A stretch of 64,000 nt of DNA from Shinisaurus crocodilurus. Its lineage: Eukaryota > Chordata > Lepidosauria > Squamata > Shinisauridae. The stretch covers positions 269,509,160 to 269,573,159 of the forward strand of contig CM037879.1 in the NCBI GenBank assembly GCA_021292165.1, read 5' to 3'. Below the pieces are notes generated by a model. The model was not told the DNA's origin. It ran no database searches and saw nothing but the letters and a program-made list of their open reading frames with translations. The translations under genes were made by a program, and so were the position numbers. Every line of letters begins with the position of its first letter. The first letter of the stretch is position 1. This document shows positions 35,163-46,974 of the stretch, piece by piece.

Positions 35163-35984
35163 ACTGTTATATGAAATGAAGGAGACTAAGTTTTCACCTC
35201 CTTTCCAAATGCTGCCTTTAGATGGTTTGCTGGCAACCCACACACACAATGGTTACTAATAAATCAGTCCCACATAATACATATTAAATATTTTGTAAAT
35301 TCAGAATGAGCATTTGGTAGTGTACTAGGAACAGGTGATGCCTATTGATGTCATCATTCACCTTTTCCAATGAGAATTAAATTCCATTATGAAAGCTCAT
35401 GGAGAAAAAGCTCAGATTTTATCAAGTAAGCTCACAGATCTAAAAGTGCTTCCACTAAATATTTTAATTCCAAATGTTCACTTAATTTTTAAAAAAGCTT
35501 TGTGAAATACATTATTTAATTCTTTTGTAATCCATGGAATTAAACCATTTATGTGGCAGATCAGGCAAATTTCCATATTTGTACCACCTTACTCCTGCTG
35601 CCCAGTTAGGAAATTCAATGCCTCCAAGAGAATTCTGGATTAAAAAAAGGGATCCCAATAGCTAATACAACTCTGCTTGGTCTCTTGGCATGAGAGTAGT
35701 TAAATTAATCTTATCTTTGAGGCTTCCCAGATGGGAGAGAGAAGTGTCAGGCCATCAGTAATTGATGATTGGCTCATTGGTATTCTTTACAGATAAAAGA
35801 AGACTCCAAACACTAGATGTGAGGTTTTGCACTTCCGGCACCAGGAAGTCAACCTGCCCATATTAGATTAATAGTCACATCTCCCTCACCGCATTGTAAA
35901 ACAAACATGAAAATAATTAGGGTAACTGTAAACAATTAGCTTGATAATAAGGTCAGGTATGCCATCCCATCACATAAGGTAATG

Positions 35985-37376
35985 TTGTTCCTATCTTCAA
36001 AAAGGGCAAGGAGGAACCTGGGAACTACAGACCAGTCAGTCTGACATCAATCCCTGGGAAAATTCTGGAGCAGATTATAAAAAAGTCAGTCTGCAAGCAC
36101 CTTGGAAACAATGCAGTGATTACTAGAAGCCAATATGGATTTGTCAAGAACAAATCCTGCCAGACTAATCTGATCTCATTTTTTGATCAGGTAACCTCCC
36201 TTGTGGACTGTGGGAATGCTGTGGACATAATATATCTGGACTTTAGCAAAGCTTTCAACAAAGTGCCTCATGATATCCTGATTAGCAAGCTAGCTAAAAG
36301 CGGGCTAGATGGAACAACTATCAGGTGGATCCACAGTTGGTTACAGAATCAGACTCAAAGAGTGCTTATCAATGGTACCTTCTCAAACTGGGGAGAAGTA
36401 ACGAGTGGGATACCGCATGGCTTGCTCCTGGGCCCAGTGCTTTTCAACATTTTTATTAATGACTTGGATGAGGAGGTGCAGGGAATGCTTATCAAATTTG
36501 CAGATGACACAAAATTGGGTGGAACAGCTAATACTCTGGAAGACAGAAACAAAATTCAAAGAGATCTCGATAGGCTAGAGCGCTGGGCTGAAAACAACAG
36601 AATGAAATTTAATAGGGATAAATGCCAAGTGCTGCACCTAGGAAAAAGGAACCAAATGTACAGTTACAGGATGGGGGATACTTGGCTCAACAATACTACA
36701 AGTGAGAAGGATCTTGGAATTGTTGTACATCACAAGCTGAATATGAGCCAGCAATGTGATGTGGCTGCAAAAAAAGGCAAACACTCTTTTGGACTGCATT
36801 AATAGAAATATAGCTTCCAAATCGCAGGAAGTACTAGTTCCCCTCTGCTCAGCACTGGTTAGGCCTCATCTGGAGTACTGAGTCCAGTTCTGGGCACCAC
36901 ACTTTAAGAAGGATGTGGACAAACTGGAAAGGGTTCAGAGGAGGGCAACAAAGATGATCAGGGGACTGGAAACAAAGCCCTCTGAGGAGAGACTGAAAGA
37001 ACTGGGCATGTTTAGCCTTCAAAAGAGAAGACTGAGGGGAGATATGATAGCACTCTTCAAGTACTTGAAAGGTTGTCACACAGAGGAAGGACAGGATCTC
37101 GATCATCCCAAATTGCAGGACACAAAATAATGGGCTCAAGCTACAGGAAGCCAGATTCCGCCTGGACATCAGGAAAAATTTCCTGACGGTTAGAGCAATA
37201 TGCCAATGGAACCAACTACCTAGGGAGGTAGTGGGCTCTACAACACTGGAGGCTTTCAAAGTGCAGCTGGACAGCCATCTGTCGGGGATGCTTTGACTTG
37301 AGTTCCTGCATTGAGCAGGGGGTTGGACTCGATGGCCTTGTAGGCCCCTTCCAACTCTAATATTCTATGATTCTAT
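35985..37376 (+). mobile_element. CR1 LINE, 5'-truncated (copy 3)
   Basis: This copy has the reverse transcriptase from VVPIFKKGK to the C-terminus. The EEVQGMLIKFADDTKLGG junction is intact, so it lacks the frameshift found in copies 1 and 2. Later damage includes an extra A near 36775 and a deletion near 37099. It ends in 'ggttggactcgatggcctt' and TTCTATGATTCTATG at 37376. It is more diverged than copies 1 and 2 are from each other. Confidence 0.92.
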
Positions 37377-38050
37377 GTAATAGGAGGGAGCTTCCCAGAT
37401 CGTAAATACAAGAGATATGTTTTGAGAAGACATACTGACAAGACAGAAGGGAGTCAGAGAAATAATTCTTCTGTCACAAACATGCCTGTAACACGTCAGG
37501 GGATTCTGGAATGTTTTTATATGTATGTTGTTACAATCATTTATCTTGATAAGTTTGAAATTCAACATTATTATCTAGACATAAATTGATTTAAAATAGA
37601 AATGTATCCTTAGGATTGCAGTTTGATGGAACATAAATTAATGTAGTAAAAGCAATCTAAGTGTGTTTAATGGGCTCTAAAAGAGTAAATAAAAGGGATT
37701 CTGACCATATGGAATTGGGAGTTCTCTCTCTCGAGGAGAACTTACCCCATCTTTGACTGTAGAATGAACTTGGTAAGCTTCATGTTGACGATCATTGAGA
37801 ATGATTTTGATTTTGCTCTGCTTAGAAGCCTTGACTTAAGATGATATTGAATGTATAGTGTATTTGAATCTATGCATGTATAAACCTTGTACTTATGCTG
37901 TTATTTTTATATTAAAGAAACAAAAGACAGATCTTGTCTGAGAGAGTGATTTCTGGAAATAGAACACTCTGTATGACCTATATTTAGAGTGAAGAATTTA
38001 TCTTACTCTAAGATGGCATCTGGTTTTGGGCGGAATTTAATTATGTGTGG

Positions 38051-38690
38051 TTAAACAGGTAATTCAGGGTTGCCTGCATTCTGGTACATATTTTGAAAGA
38101 ACCTCTGAACCAGGGCATATGTCACAAATCCTATACATCGGGGGGGGGGGAACCCTTTTCTGTCGAGGACCATAGCTAACAAACAGCCGAAGCTCAGGTA
38201 AAAGATACTCTGTGCCACCAAAGCTACCTGGGTCTCAAATGACAATATTGGATCAAGGAACATCCCTAACTGCATACCTGCTCCTTCAGGAGGAGAGCAA
38301 CTCTGTCAAGAACAGGATGAATACAAACCCCCAAGTACAAGAACCATCTACCCACAGTGTATCTATCTTGTCAAGATTCAGTTTCAGTTTATTAGTCCTC
38401 ATCCAGCCCATTACCAAATCAAGGCACCAGTTCACCACCTGCTCCTGACTCAGATGACAAAGAGAATAGAGCTGGATGTCATCACCATACTGATGAAACT
38501 TCACTTCAAACCTTCAGAACATTCACTCCGTGGCTTTATATAGATGTTAATGAGCATGGAACCCTGTGGAACCACACAGTTCAAATGCCATGGAGTTGAG
38601 CAGAAATTCCCCAATTTCATCAGGATGTGCCCACACTTACAAGTCATGTCTCCCTCGGGCCATCCTTGCTGGCATGTGGAGGCCATTGGC
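38051..38690 (-). pseudogene. Degraded L2 LINE reverse transcriptase fragment
   Basis: On the minus strand, fragments of the L2 reverse transcriptase appear in order but in different frames: VVPQGSMLINIYIKP, then HQYGDDIQLYS (the YADD box with Ala to Gly), then MGWMRTNKLKLNLDK, then LGMFLDPILSFETQVA. Many frameshifts show that it is old. A poly-G run at 38142-38151 and hAT-like 'ctgtcgaggacc' suggest a later insertion at its 3' side. Confidence 0.7.
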
Positions 38691-39589
38691 TCCCTGGGGA
38701 TGCCTTGAGCACATTCCTATCACATCCCAGGTATCACTGAACAGCTGGCATCTCTGGGCTACCACTCTCAATACAGCCAGCCCTCCCATGGCATGGGCTT
38801 ACCTACCATCTCTTGGGTGGCCTATGTTGATAACAACTCTGCCATGCCTGCTGCCAGCATGGCAGGACCCCACATATGCCTCGTTTGCCTGGCACTGGCT
38901 CCCTAACCTGCCTGCTCACCTTGGCCCAGTGACCAAATGGCCACTCCCTCTTCCCTCAATCCCTGAAGAAGTCCCTGGTGTTCCTGGACCATGATAATTT
39001 TGGCCATGGGGAGGTGCTGGCTCCTCCTCAGCAACTGGTAGGACCAAGACAGTATCCTGCCCCAAGCCTGCAGGCACAATGGGCAGCCTTTGTCTCAGGG
39101 CCATGTGCAACATGGTGCACACAGCCACAATCTTGCTGCCTTCTCAGAGGTCCTTGGCACACATGTCCTAGTGTGGTGGAGCCAAAGGAAATGCATTTTC
39201 AGCATCCAAAAGCACATTCCGCAATAATGCAAACACAGGGTAGGCCATTAGGGGTGGAAGCATGTAGGCCTCCCACCCAGATCCACTGGGCTGCGTGGTA
39301 AATAGTTTCCTGAGTGACGTGTGTACTGTAACCTTCTGTACTTATGTGCCATCTCCTTAAGCTGTAGCAATGTGTGTGCATTTGACTTCTCCCCTACCCC
39401 CAAGTGCTTCACTCCACCTCCAGCCATCGGGGGGGGGGGATATATTATAGTGTGGTTTCTAGCCCAGGGAGGGGATTTCCTTGGTGAGCCATCAGCCCCC
39501 TTGTCATCCTGGACCTTCCCAGCCAATATCAGTGTATGAGGTATGTGTAAAACAACCTTGTTTTAACCACTTGCCTGGTCACCATAAGC

Positions 39590-40625
39590 AGGTAAGTGAA
39601 CAGGATGACAGAAGTGGAGTGGAGCTCTCCACTCCTCCTCTGGCAGCTCACAGCATTTCTATTTTGGGTGTGGAGGAGGGAGCTTTGCCTCCTTCCTGCC
39701 TAATGTAAACCAAGCAGGCTGCCAGGGAAGGGACAGACTGAGTGCTCAACCCCTCTCTCAGCAGCCCACTGCATTTCTATGCCAGGCAGGGAGGAAGGAA
39801 AGCCTCCTCCTTCTCACCCAGTGTAGGAACCAAGCAGGCTGCCATTGGAGGCACAGAGCACTTTATCCCTTCTCCAGCAGCCCACGGAATTTCCATACTG
39901 GATGTACAAGAGGTGAACCTCCCTCCGACATGTCCAGCATAGAAACCAAGAGGACTGGTAGCAGAGCGAAGGAGCAACCCTTCCCTCTGCCGCAACCCTG
40001 CTGCATTCCTATGCTAGATGTGCAGCAAGCAAAACCCCAGCGTGTCTAGCATAGAAACATGGCAGCTGGTGGTGAAGAGACAGAGTAATCCATGCCTCCG
40101 CTGCCAACCTTCTTGGGTTTCTAAGCTGGACGCACAGGAAGGAGTTTTACCTCCTTCACATCCAGCACAGAAACATAGTGGGCTGTCGGTAGAGGACAGG
40201 CGTGGTTTCTATACTAGATGAGCAGAACGGGGGTTTGCTGCCTATACGTCTGGCATAGAAACTCAGTAGTCTGGTGGAGAACGGACAGAACAATCCATGC
40301 TTTCAAAGCAAGCCCCTTTGCTTTCTATGCTAGACATGCAGAACATCCTGCACATCCAGGACAGAAACACACGAGGGCTGGCAGGGGAAGGATGGAGGAA
40401 TCCATGCCTCCACCAGCTTGCTGCATGCCTGTGTTTGATGTGCAGGAAGCAAAGCCCCTTCCAGCACATTCAGCACAGAAATCAAGTGGGTTGGAGGCAG
40501 AGGCAAAGATCACTTCATCCCTCCACCATCAGTTTGCTGTGCTTCTACGCTGAATGCTTTCAAATAAGAGGGGCTGGCAAAGGAGGGACAGGGTATTCCA
40601 TCCATCCTCCACTAGCACTCTGAGT
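39590..40625 (+). repeat. Diverged tandem array of about 116-bp units
   Basis: The anchor 'tttctatgctagatgtgcag' (with variants) recurs starting at 39656, 39774, 39890, 40006, 40118, 40206, 40322, 40426 and 40542. Spacings are 118, 116, 116, 112, 88, 116, 104 and 116. Each unit also holds 'cagcatagaaacc', a purine-rich 'ggcagaggaggga'-like block and 'tccatgcctccaccagc'. Nine diverged units with indels, the sixth interval shortened. I do not recognise the family. Open frames exist in pieces but are repeatedly broken. Confidence 0.8.
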
Positions 40626-41482
40626 AAAAAGCAGGCAGGTAAAAAAAAATGTTGCAGGCTAGTAACTTTTGAGGGCTAATTTAGAGGACTGAGTGTAAAA
40701 TCTTTCCCCCTTGGGGTATTTCAACTAGTGCTCTTGGGAGTATGCACTTGTATGCCCTTGTTAGTGTGTTTGTGCAACTGACCAACCCTTGTCAACAAAC
40801 GACAGCTACTGGGAAAGCAGGGGAAATCCCATGTGGATTTAAATCAGTGACCCCGGAAGCATGTTTGTGCCTGCTTTGCAGACTACACTGCAGGATTCCT
40901 TTGCTTGTTGCTACTGCCTGGTTTTACATATTTTTTGGGGGGGGAGGTGGAGAGGGGGGGAGGAGTTTTGCCTATTTGGGGATCTGAAACAGCAAACTCC
41001 AAAGCTTGTTTGTGGCAGCTTTAGCAGACCGCATCATTGAGTTTCATTGGCTGTGCCTGTGGCCACTGCCTGGTTCTCTGTGTTTCTTTTCTTTTGAGAG
41101 TGTGATGATGTGACAGACAAGCCCCTGGCCCGGCCGAACCTGCACAGGTTGGATCCCCACTTGTGGGGGTAGTATGTGGGCATCTTCAGTGGTACAGGCC
41201 TCTTATTGGTGAGCACTGGCGGTGTTTCCAGGGACACTGGGGGCATGTCTGTTAATTTTATGCTGCTTTATTTTCTCTGTTGTGTTTTCTCCTCTGCTGG
41301 ACTGAGCATGCATAGCGTAAGGCAGCCATTCCACTGGTGTAGCAGTGGCATCTCCCCTTCCCCACATAATGATTGCATAGGATTGCTCATTCAATTGCTT
41401 TAATATGTTGCTGTGCTTCCACGGCATGTGAAACAAAGATCTATATTTAGTACAGTATCAAAACATTTTAAATGTTCTCTTA

Positions 41483-41532
41483 CAGGTGCTAAATTGCATT
41501 TTGAAATATAGCACCAAGCAATTTAGCACCTG
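41483..41532 (+). other. Perfect 15-bp hairpin
   Basis: 'caggtgctaaattgc' at 41483-41497 and 'gcaatttagcacctg' at 41518-41532 are perfectly complementary around a 20-nt loop. The stem is short for a microRNA precursor and does not extend. It may be a transposon remnant. Confidence 0.5.
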
Positions 41533-44500
41533 CTGCTTAACAATATGTTATAATCATGGAATTACATCAAGTACGGTTTTTCCTACAATATCTGATGCAC
41601 CAGAGCATTTTAAATAAGGAAACTACACATAACTTTAAGAAACTTTTGGTTAAAATGTAACTGAGAGGAAGAAGAGAATACAAAACTATTAGTACTTTTC
41701 CTCTTTTTTCGAATTCTGGAGCTCCAGTTAGATTTTCAAACTTGGAACAGTGGAATCGCATTCTAATCTTTGGTTGGAAATCTGTCCATGAACATTTTAG
41801 AAAAGCAAATTAAAACTGAATAATGTTGGTATAATTTAGTACAATAGTTTTGCATGGTGTGAATGGTCATATTCAGTTTTAATTCAATTCCATCACACAT
41901 TTTTCAGACACTGGTTGACTGCTGCAGATCACTCCCTGTTACTGCCAATATCTGGGAATTCATTTTCTCAATAACTAAGGCTGCAATGTTAAACAGAGTT
42001 ACAAGGGAGTAAGCACCACTGAACATAGTGGAATTTACTTCGGAGGGATGTGAAGGGATGGGGGGAAACCTTGTAATGTTACTACGAGTTCTGCTTTCTG
42101 AATCAGACTCCACATGTTCAAAGGCTCTGGGTGCCTGTTGTAGTAGCTATTGGTTCCAACAATTGCTACGGACACCTGTGACTGGAGAGACCCCATCCAG
42201 CCCTCTCTTTGTTCTGCACTCTTGGCAAGGAGCTGCTGTTTGCCCATACTCTGCCAGTACCCTGATTTTTCTGGCAGGGAAGGTTAAAGGTTACTTCTAG
42301 CTGCATTCATTTCCTTCTCTGTCTACTCCTGGTTGTTCTTATCCACAGTTGAGAAAAGGAAGAGTAGAAAAATCAGTCAGTATCAGAAATTACCTCGTGT
42401 GTTTCCAAATCAGCCAACATCAAGGGCATAAAAGTAGATATTTTCAATGGGAACTCCCAGGATCTTCCTGGATGCCTGTTTGAACCTGAGCCTCACTGTA
42501 TTTCAGAAGCAACGCAAAACTTAATTTTGTTTAGGTATCTTTTCGTGGACAATGATAAGAAAAAAACTGAATTTGTTGCCTTTATTTTTAGTTAGCCGTA
42601 TATTGGTTTTATTGGGACATGTTAAAGTTCTGTTTTACATCATTCTTAGACATTAGAGTGGTAGTTAAAAGTCTAATACAGCAAACATTTCTTGCAATAG
42701 ATCAGAATGAAGCAACTAAGCCAAATAAGCCAAAAGGTGGGGTAAAAGTATGTATGGGGGGAGGTTGGAAAAAGGAAATGCTAGGATATTAAACTCTTCT
42801 AATTTAGAAGAACTAAAAATACATGAGATCAATTCCACCAATGGCATGTTAGTTTTGGATCAATGTTAGCTCATTCCAACAGTGTAATTATCAGTGGTGG
42901 TGGAATTATGTATATGACCAAAAATACCCCCACCTTGTATTTGGTAACATGTACTGGGCCTAGATGCAAAATCCATGAAAATTCCTCTCAAGTGCTCCTC
43001 ATGAGGGATGTCCTGCATTTGGCAACGGTCCACTGGTGCCATAACTTTTGAGAGGTAGAAGAGAGGGGATAATAAGCAATGAACAGAATACAAAGGAGAC
43101 ATTTTTGTCAAGGCAACATTGGAAATGACTTTATTTTGAATGCTCTTCCAATTAGGTATGAAAATCATACTGTGACTGCATTCCCACATAATGCTAATCC
43201 AATATTTGTTTTAACCATAGTTTGTTGAACAAGCTGGATTCAACTTAACTAAGAAATCATGGCTTGTTCGGACAATTCCTGGTTTGTTTTCCTTCCACCT
43301 CTTCTGCCAGTACCCAGTTGGTATCCCAAATGCTTTAGCAGCAGTAAAGGACTCTTTTGCCCGAGTGTTTGTAGCTGGATATTTTTGTTTATTCTGGGTT
43401 TCTGTGTATTTTCCCAGTGTATTTCTTGGGGGGAAGGGTTGTGGGGGGTTTGGGGTTTTTTGGGAGGAGTGGGGTTCAGCCTGTGTTTTTAGGAACATCA
43501 CCAGTTTCCCTTCTGTGAAATGGGTATTATTATTTTGTGGAGGCAAATATGTAGTTTGGCATTTGGAGGTCAGACCTCACCTCTGCCTTGCGCTCAGGGT
43601 TTCTGGGCAAGCAACTTATCTTTTAGTCTCAACAGTTTGCGGATCTGTGAAATGGATGTTTCTATTGGAGTAGAAAACTGTGATTTTGTGTTTTGCCTTT
43701 CTGTGAAATAGGTGTTTTTGGTGCAGAGTAATACATTTTCTGTCTGGCCATACTGAGTTGCCACACATACATCCACCCACAGCCATTTTGTGATGGAGAC
43801 CATGTCACTTTCTCAAAATTCTGAATGTGCTCACAGGCCCAGAAAGGCTGGGAACCTCTGATCTAGCGGATACTAGCCATGTGCCTTGTGGATTTACCCA
43901 GCAATAGAGCTGGAAAAACATTTAACCAGTGAAGGAAGGTCATTAATCAAACTTTTGTATTGATCCTTTGTTCCCTTTGGGAATTATAAGTTTGTGTAAC
44001 AGTAAAAGTATCCTGCTTAGACTAAAGTTGTGCTTTCAAGATGCAATCCTCCGTAGACGTTACACAAGTACACATAGGTCACTGAATGTTTTTCTCTCTA
44101 TGAAAACAGCAGCAAAACCATTTTGGCATGGGCAGAACTTTAGGGCAGGAGTTGGGTGTGGTCGTGTGGAAAGAATATTATTGCCAGGGAAAATGAGGAG
44201 GGATGAGGAGCTTGGGGGAGAAAGGAAGAGACAGCCATTTAGCTTGAAGAGCAGCTCTTTACCTTGCACTTCTGTGGATAGGCAGGGCACAGAAACAAAG
44301 CAGGAATAACCCAAGATTCTGGGTTCAGACTTAACAACAAACCATAGCTAAAGGAAGCCTGAATTTGTAAACCAACTTGAAACCATGGCTTCAAATTGGG
44401 GTTTGTTGCCAAAAAATAACCATCATTTGTTGCCTAGCATGAGTTCAGACATTCAAAGAAACCACAATTAGGATAAACAAATCCTGGCTTAGCATTATGT

Positions 44501-45247
44501 GTGAACCAGGCTGATACCCTGGTCTGCCATTTTTGTGACATTCCTAAATCCAATGTATAACTGAACTGATCTAGTTGGCATTAATTGCTATATACAAGAC
44601 TGGCCTGGTCTTGTCCTGAACCAACAATTGGTTTTCTAGAAGAAAGTTTATGGTGAGCTGTACCCTAATAGGAGATACCATCTGAATCTATTGTCTGTTA
44701 ATTAAAATTTGCTGCCATTAGTTATTCAAGATTTTTTCTAAGCCTCCATCTAGTTAATGGTCTGTGTAAATGTACCTCTTCCAAGACTTATAAACATACT
44801 CCTGTATTTTGTAGGATATTACTGCCTACATCACAAGCACTGGGTCATAGAGCTGACCTCTGTGTTTTCGAACAATGAGATTTCCTAGAAATACGTTCAT
44901 TTGAGTCTGTCATTTTGTTACGGTCAAAACTCTGTTTTACTTGTTCTCTGAAAATAAACCTTTTGCTTCTCTGAACCTCTGCATCTTATACTTGGAATCT
45001 ACCTACATTTCCATGCCTCTGAACTTAGAACTGACTTTGCACAAGCAGGCATAGGTGACCAGAAGCCATATTCTAAGAAGGTTATTGACAGTCCTTCAAT
45101 GTATACAAGCAGGTCAAAGTCCTCCCTATGATGGCTGGTTTCAGATGAAGAAAAGATACTCCTTTTCTTAGTAATAGCAGACATGGCACTACTTTGTGTA
45201 CAGCATTTTCCTAAACATCAACGTATGTTTGCATTATGGTTCTAAAT

Positions 45248-45383
45248 CAGGGATGGGCAAAAGGTATATTACCAGATGTCTGGGACTTGAACTCCCAGAA
45301 GCCCCTGCCAGCATGGACAATGGTCAGGAACACTGGGAGTTGAAGCCCAAAATTTCTGCAGATCTACTTTCTGCCCAACTCTG
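45248..45383 (+). mobile_element. 136-bp hAT MITE
   Basis: The ends CAGGGATGGGCAAAAGG and CTTTCTGCCCAACTCTG enclose 'cttgaactcccagaagcccc' and 'ctgggagttgaagccc' as inverted arms. Same length and design as 9390-9525 and 12172-12307. No clear target-site duplication. Confidence 0.7.
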
Positions 45384-46208
45384 CATTAGACGATCCATGT
45401 GGGAAAAGGGCAGATACTATTTCCTGTATAAAAACAAGCTCACCTGAAATAGTTGTACTAGACTACAAAGGGAGATTTTAAGTGCTTCTTATCTCACACT
45501 ACCCTGTGGTCTTCACACTTCCATGGTATTTCCCCTTTGCTTTGCTATTTTAAAACTCTGTGTATGCTACATACAACATGAAAATCACACTGGTAGTAAA
45601 TCCAGGGTGAAATTTCAAGTCATTGGCCTCAATCCAACACATTTAATTAGGTGCAATTAAACCCATTAAAATCAACTCTGTTGAATTATGCACATTGTGT
45701 TGGACACCACTTAGGATGTTTGCTCTTCCTTCTGACTTTTCCTATTTTCACATTGTTCAAAAGTTCCCCTGTATCTGGAAGGTTTCTGCATGTTTAATCT
45801 CAAAGCCCTATCTGTCACACTGCAATTTCCCTTATATTATCAGCTTGGAGAAAAAAGTGTAATTCGGACACAGCGAGAAAGGGCAACATGTCCGCTCTGG
45901 AAATATATATATATCTGTTGGAAGATACATCAAGATATATATTGTACAACAAAATGGTTGTGGCTGTTTCACATGACTTTTCTTTCATTTCACCAATTTA
46001 TTATTTAATCAAATGGCTTCAAATAAAACATTGAACCAAACTCAGCAGAACAAACCCAGTGTCGGCTACAGTAACATAGGCCTGAATTCTGATAATTGTT
46101 TGAGGCTTCATATACCATGTTTTATGAAGCTGTGAAGAAGCGTTGGGGCTAGGCTCTCCTTCCCGAGCTCCTCCTGTTGTATGCAGAATTTGATGCCATG
46201 ATCTTGCC

Positions 46209-46384
46209 TTGTATTAAGCTAGAGTTCCCTATTATGTCTGAACCAGGGAACTCTGGGTTAATGTTGGTTAACAATCCAGAAAAATAAGCCAGGATAACAT
46301 CTGGCTTAATTTCCTGGTTTGTTAACCAACATTAAGCCAGAGTTCCCTGGTTCAGACATAACAGGGAACTCTGGCTTAATACAA
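46209..46384 (+). mobile_element. Long near-perfect palindrome (foldback MITE)
   Basis: Arms of 71 bp (46209-46279 and 46314-46384) are reverse complements with only a few mismatches; their tips are 'ttgtattaagc' and 'gcttaatacaa'. The 34-bp spacer contains its own 8-bp stem ('taagccag' / 'ctggctta'). It lies 400 bp from the BICD1 exon at 46784. Superfamily not resolved. Confidence 0.8.
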
Positions 46385-46783
46385 CCCAGGATATTCACAC
46401 CAAATCCTGTGTACAACACAAGGAGGGGAGGGGCAAGGAAGGACTTTGGCCCTGCTGCTTGTTCACAGCTTCATAAAAACATGGTTTATGGGACCCCAAT
46501 CCAGCATGCAGATCAGGCCAGGGAAAAATGTGATCCACTGAATCTTTTGTTATTAGAAGCTGACATAAGTAGAGGACACTTTGGTTGAAATCCTCCAACC
46601 ACATAACCCAGAATATTTTCACAGACTATAGTGGGGCTAGTCTGGAGCAGCCTGATGATGATAATCTATAAGACACATAAGAATGTGCCCAAATTAAAAT
46701 TGCATGTGCAGTGTTTGAAGAGGATTCCCCCTATACTCAGCAAATCATTTTGCACTACATGCACCCAAGGAAAAAATGTTTAC

Positions 46784-46974
46784 CTGGGATGGCCACGGTT
46801 AACCTTTTTTCCTTGCTGAGACGGTGCCCATGGAAGAATTCATTCATAGAAGGGGGGCCCCTCAGAAGAAATGATTCTGTGGAGGTGTGATCAGGGGGGG
46901 TTCTTAATAAAGGCAGTAGGTAGGTCCCTGAAGTCCTGGGATGGCTCTGATCACAAGGGGAAGGTGAGAATAGT
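46784..46974 (-). CDS. BICD1: BICD1 C-terminal tail exon
   Basis: This 191-nt exon lies between a 'gatctcctgcaag' acceptor and an ATCCCAG|gtaaac donor. Its first base completes Arg521. The next residues begin LFSPSPCDQSHPRTSG and end STESFLLRGPPSMNEFFHGH then RLSKEKRLTVAIP, leaving one base for the next codon. The human isoform I remember has a near-identical stretch but Gln instead of Leu at the first full codon, and one extra residue in the middle (TSGASYLQNLLR versus TSGTYLLPLLR). The tail lies beyond the cargo-binding coiled coil and is predicted disordered. Its function is not established from sequence. It is separated from the next coding exon by a 30-kb intron. Confidence 0.93.

Larger units (their letters stand above)
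16452..46783 (-). other. BICD1: BICD1 intron (30.3 kb), transposon-rich
   Basis: This intron separates the 191-nt and 76-nt coding exons. Long stretches with no feature I recognise are 17790-19680, 19800-20250, 21990-23960, 24240-27530, 27900-29100, 29580-30880, 31050-32030, 35170-35970, 37380-38040, 38700-39590, 40640-45240 (except the small hairpin at 41483-41532) and 45390-46205. Parts of 29340-29570, 43180-43280 and 44320-44520 contain repeated 'aaccatggttt'-like segments of an unclassified interspersed repeat, also seen at 60120-60310. Bases 23970-24230 are a diverged minus-strand copy of the repeat at 53925-54050. A poly-G run of 18 occupies 26343-26360. Confidence 0.85.

Noticed and set aside
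37660..38040. Possible LTR (TATA-like taaataaaagg, ATTAAAG, then 'gtctgagagagtgatttc') with a weakly similar stretch at 58380-58640
   Set aside because: No TG...CA ends or target-site duplication could be defined, and the resemblance between the two regions is patchy.
38566..38994. A 142-codon plus-strand open frame
   Set aside because: Its start overlaps the decayed minus-strand L2 relic, the composition is Pro/Leu/Trp-rich without recognisable domains, and no splice or promoter context supports it.
41400..41560. Possible microRNA, because 'tagcaccaagcaatttagcacc' superficially resembles a known seed
   Set aside because: The stem is only 15 bp and the resemblance covers about eight bases, not enough for a precursor call.
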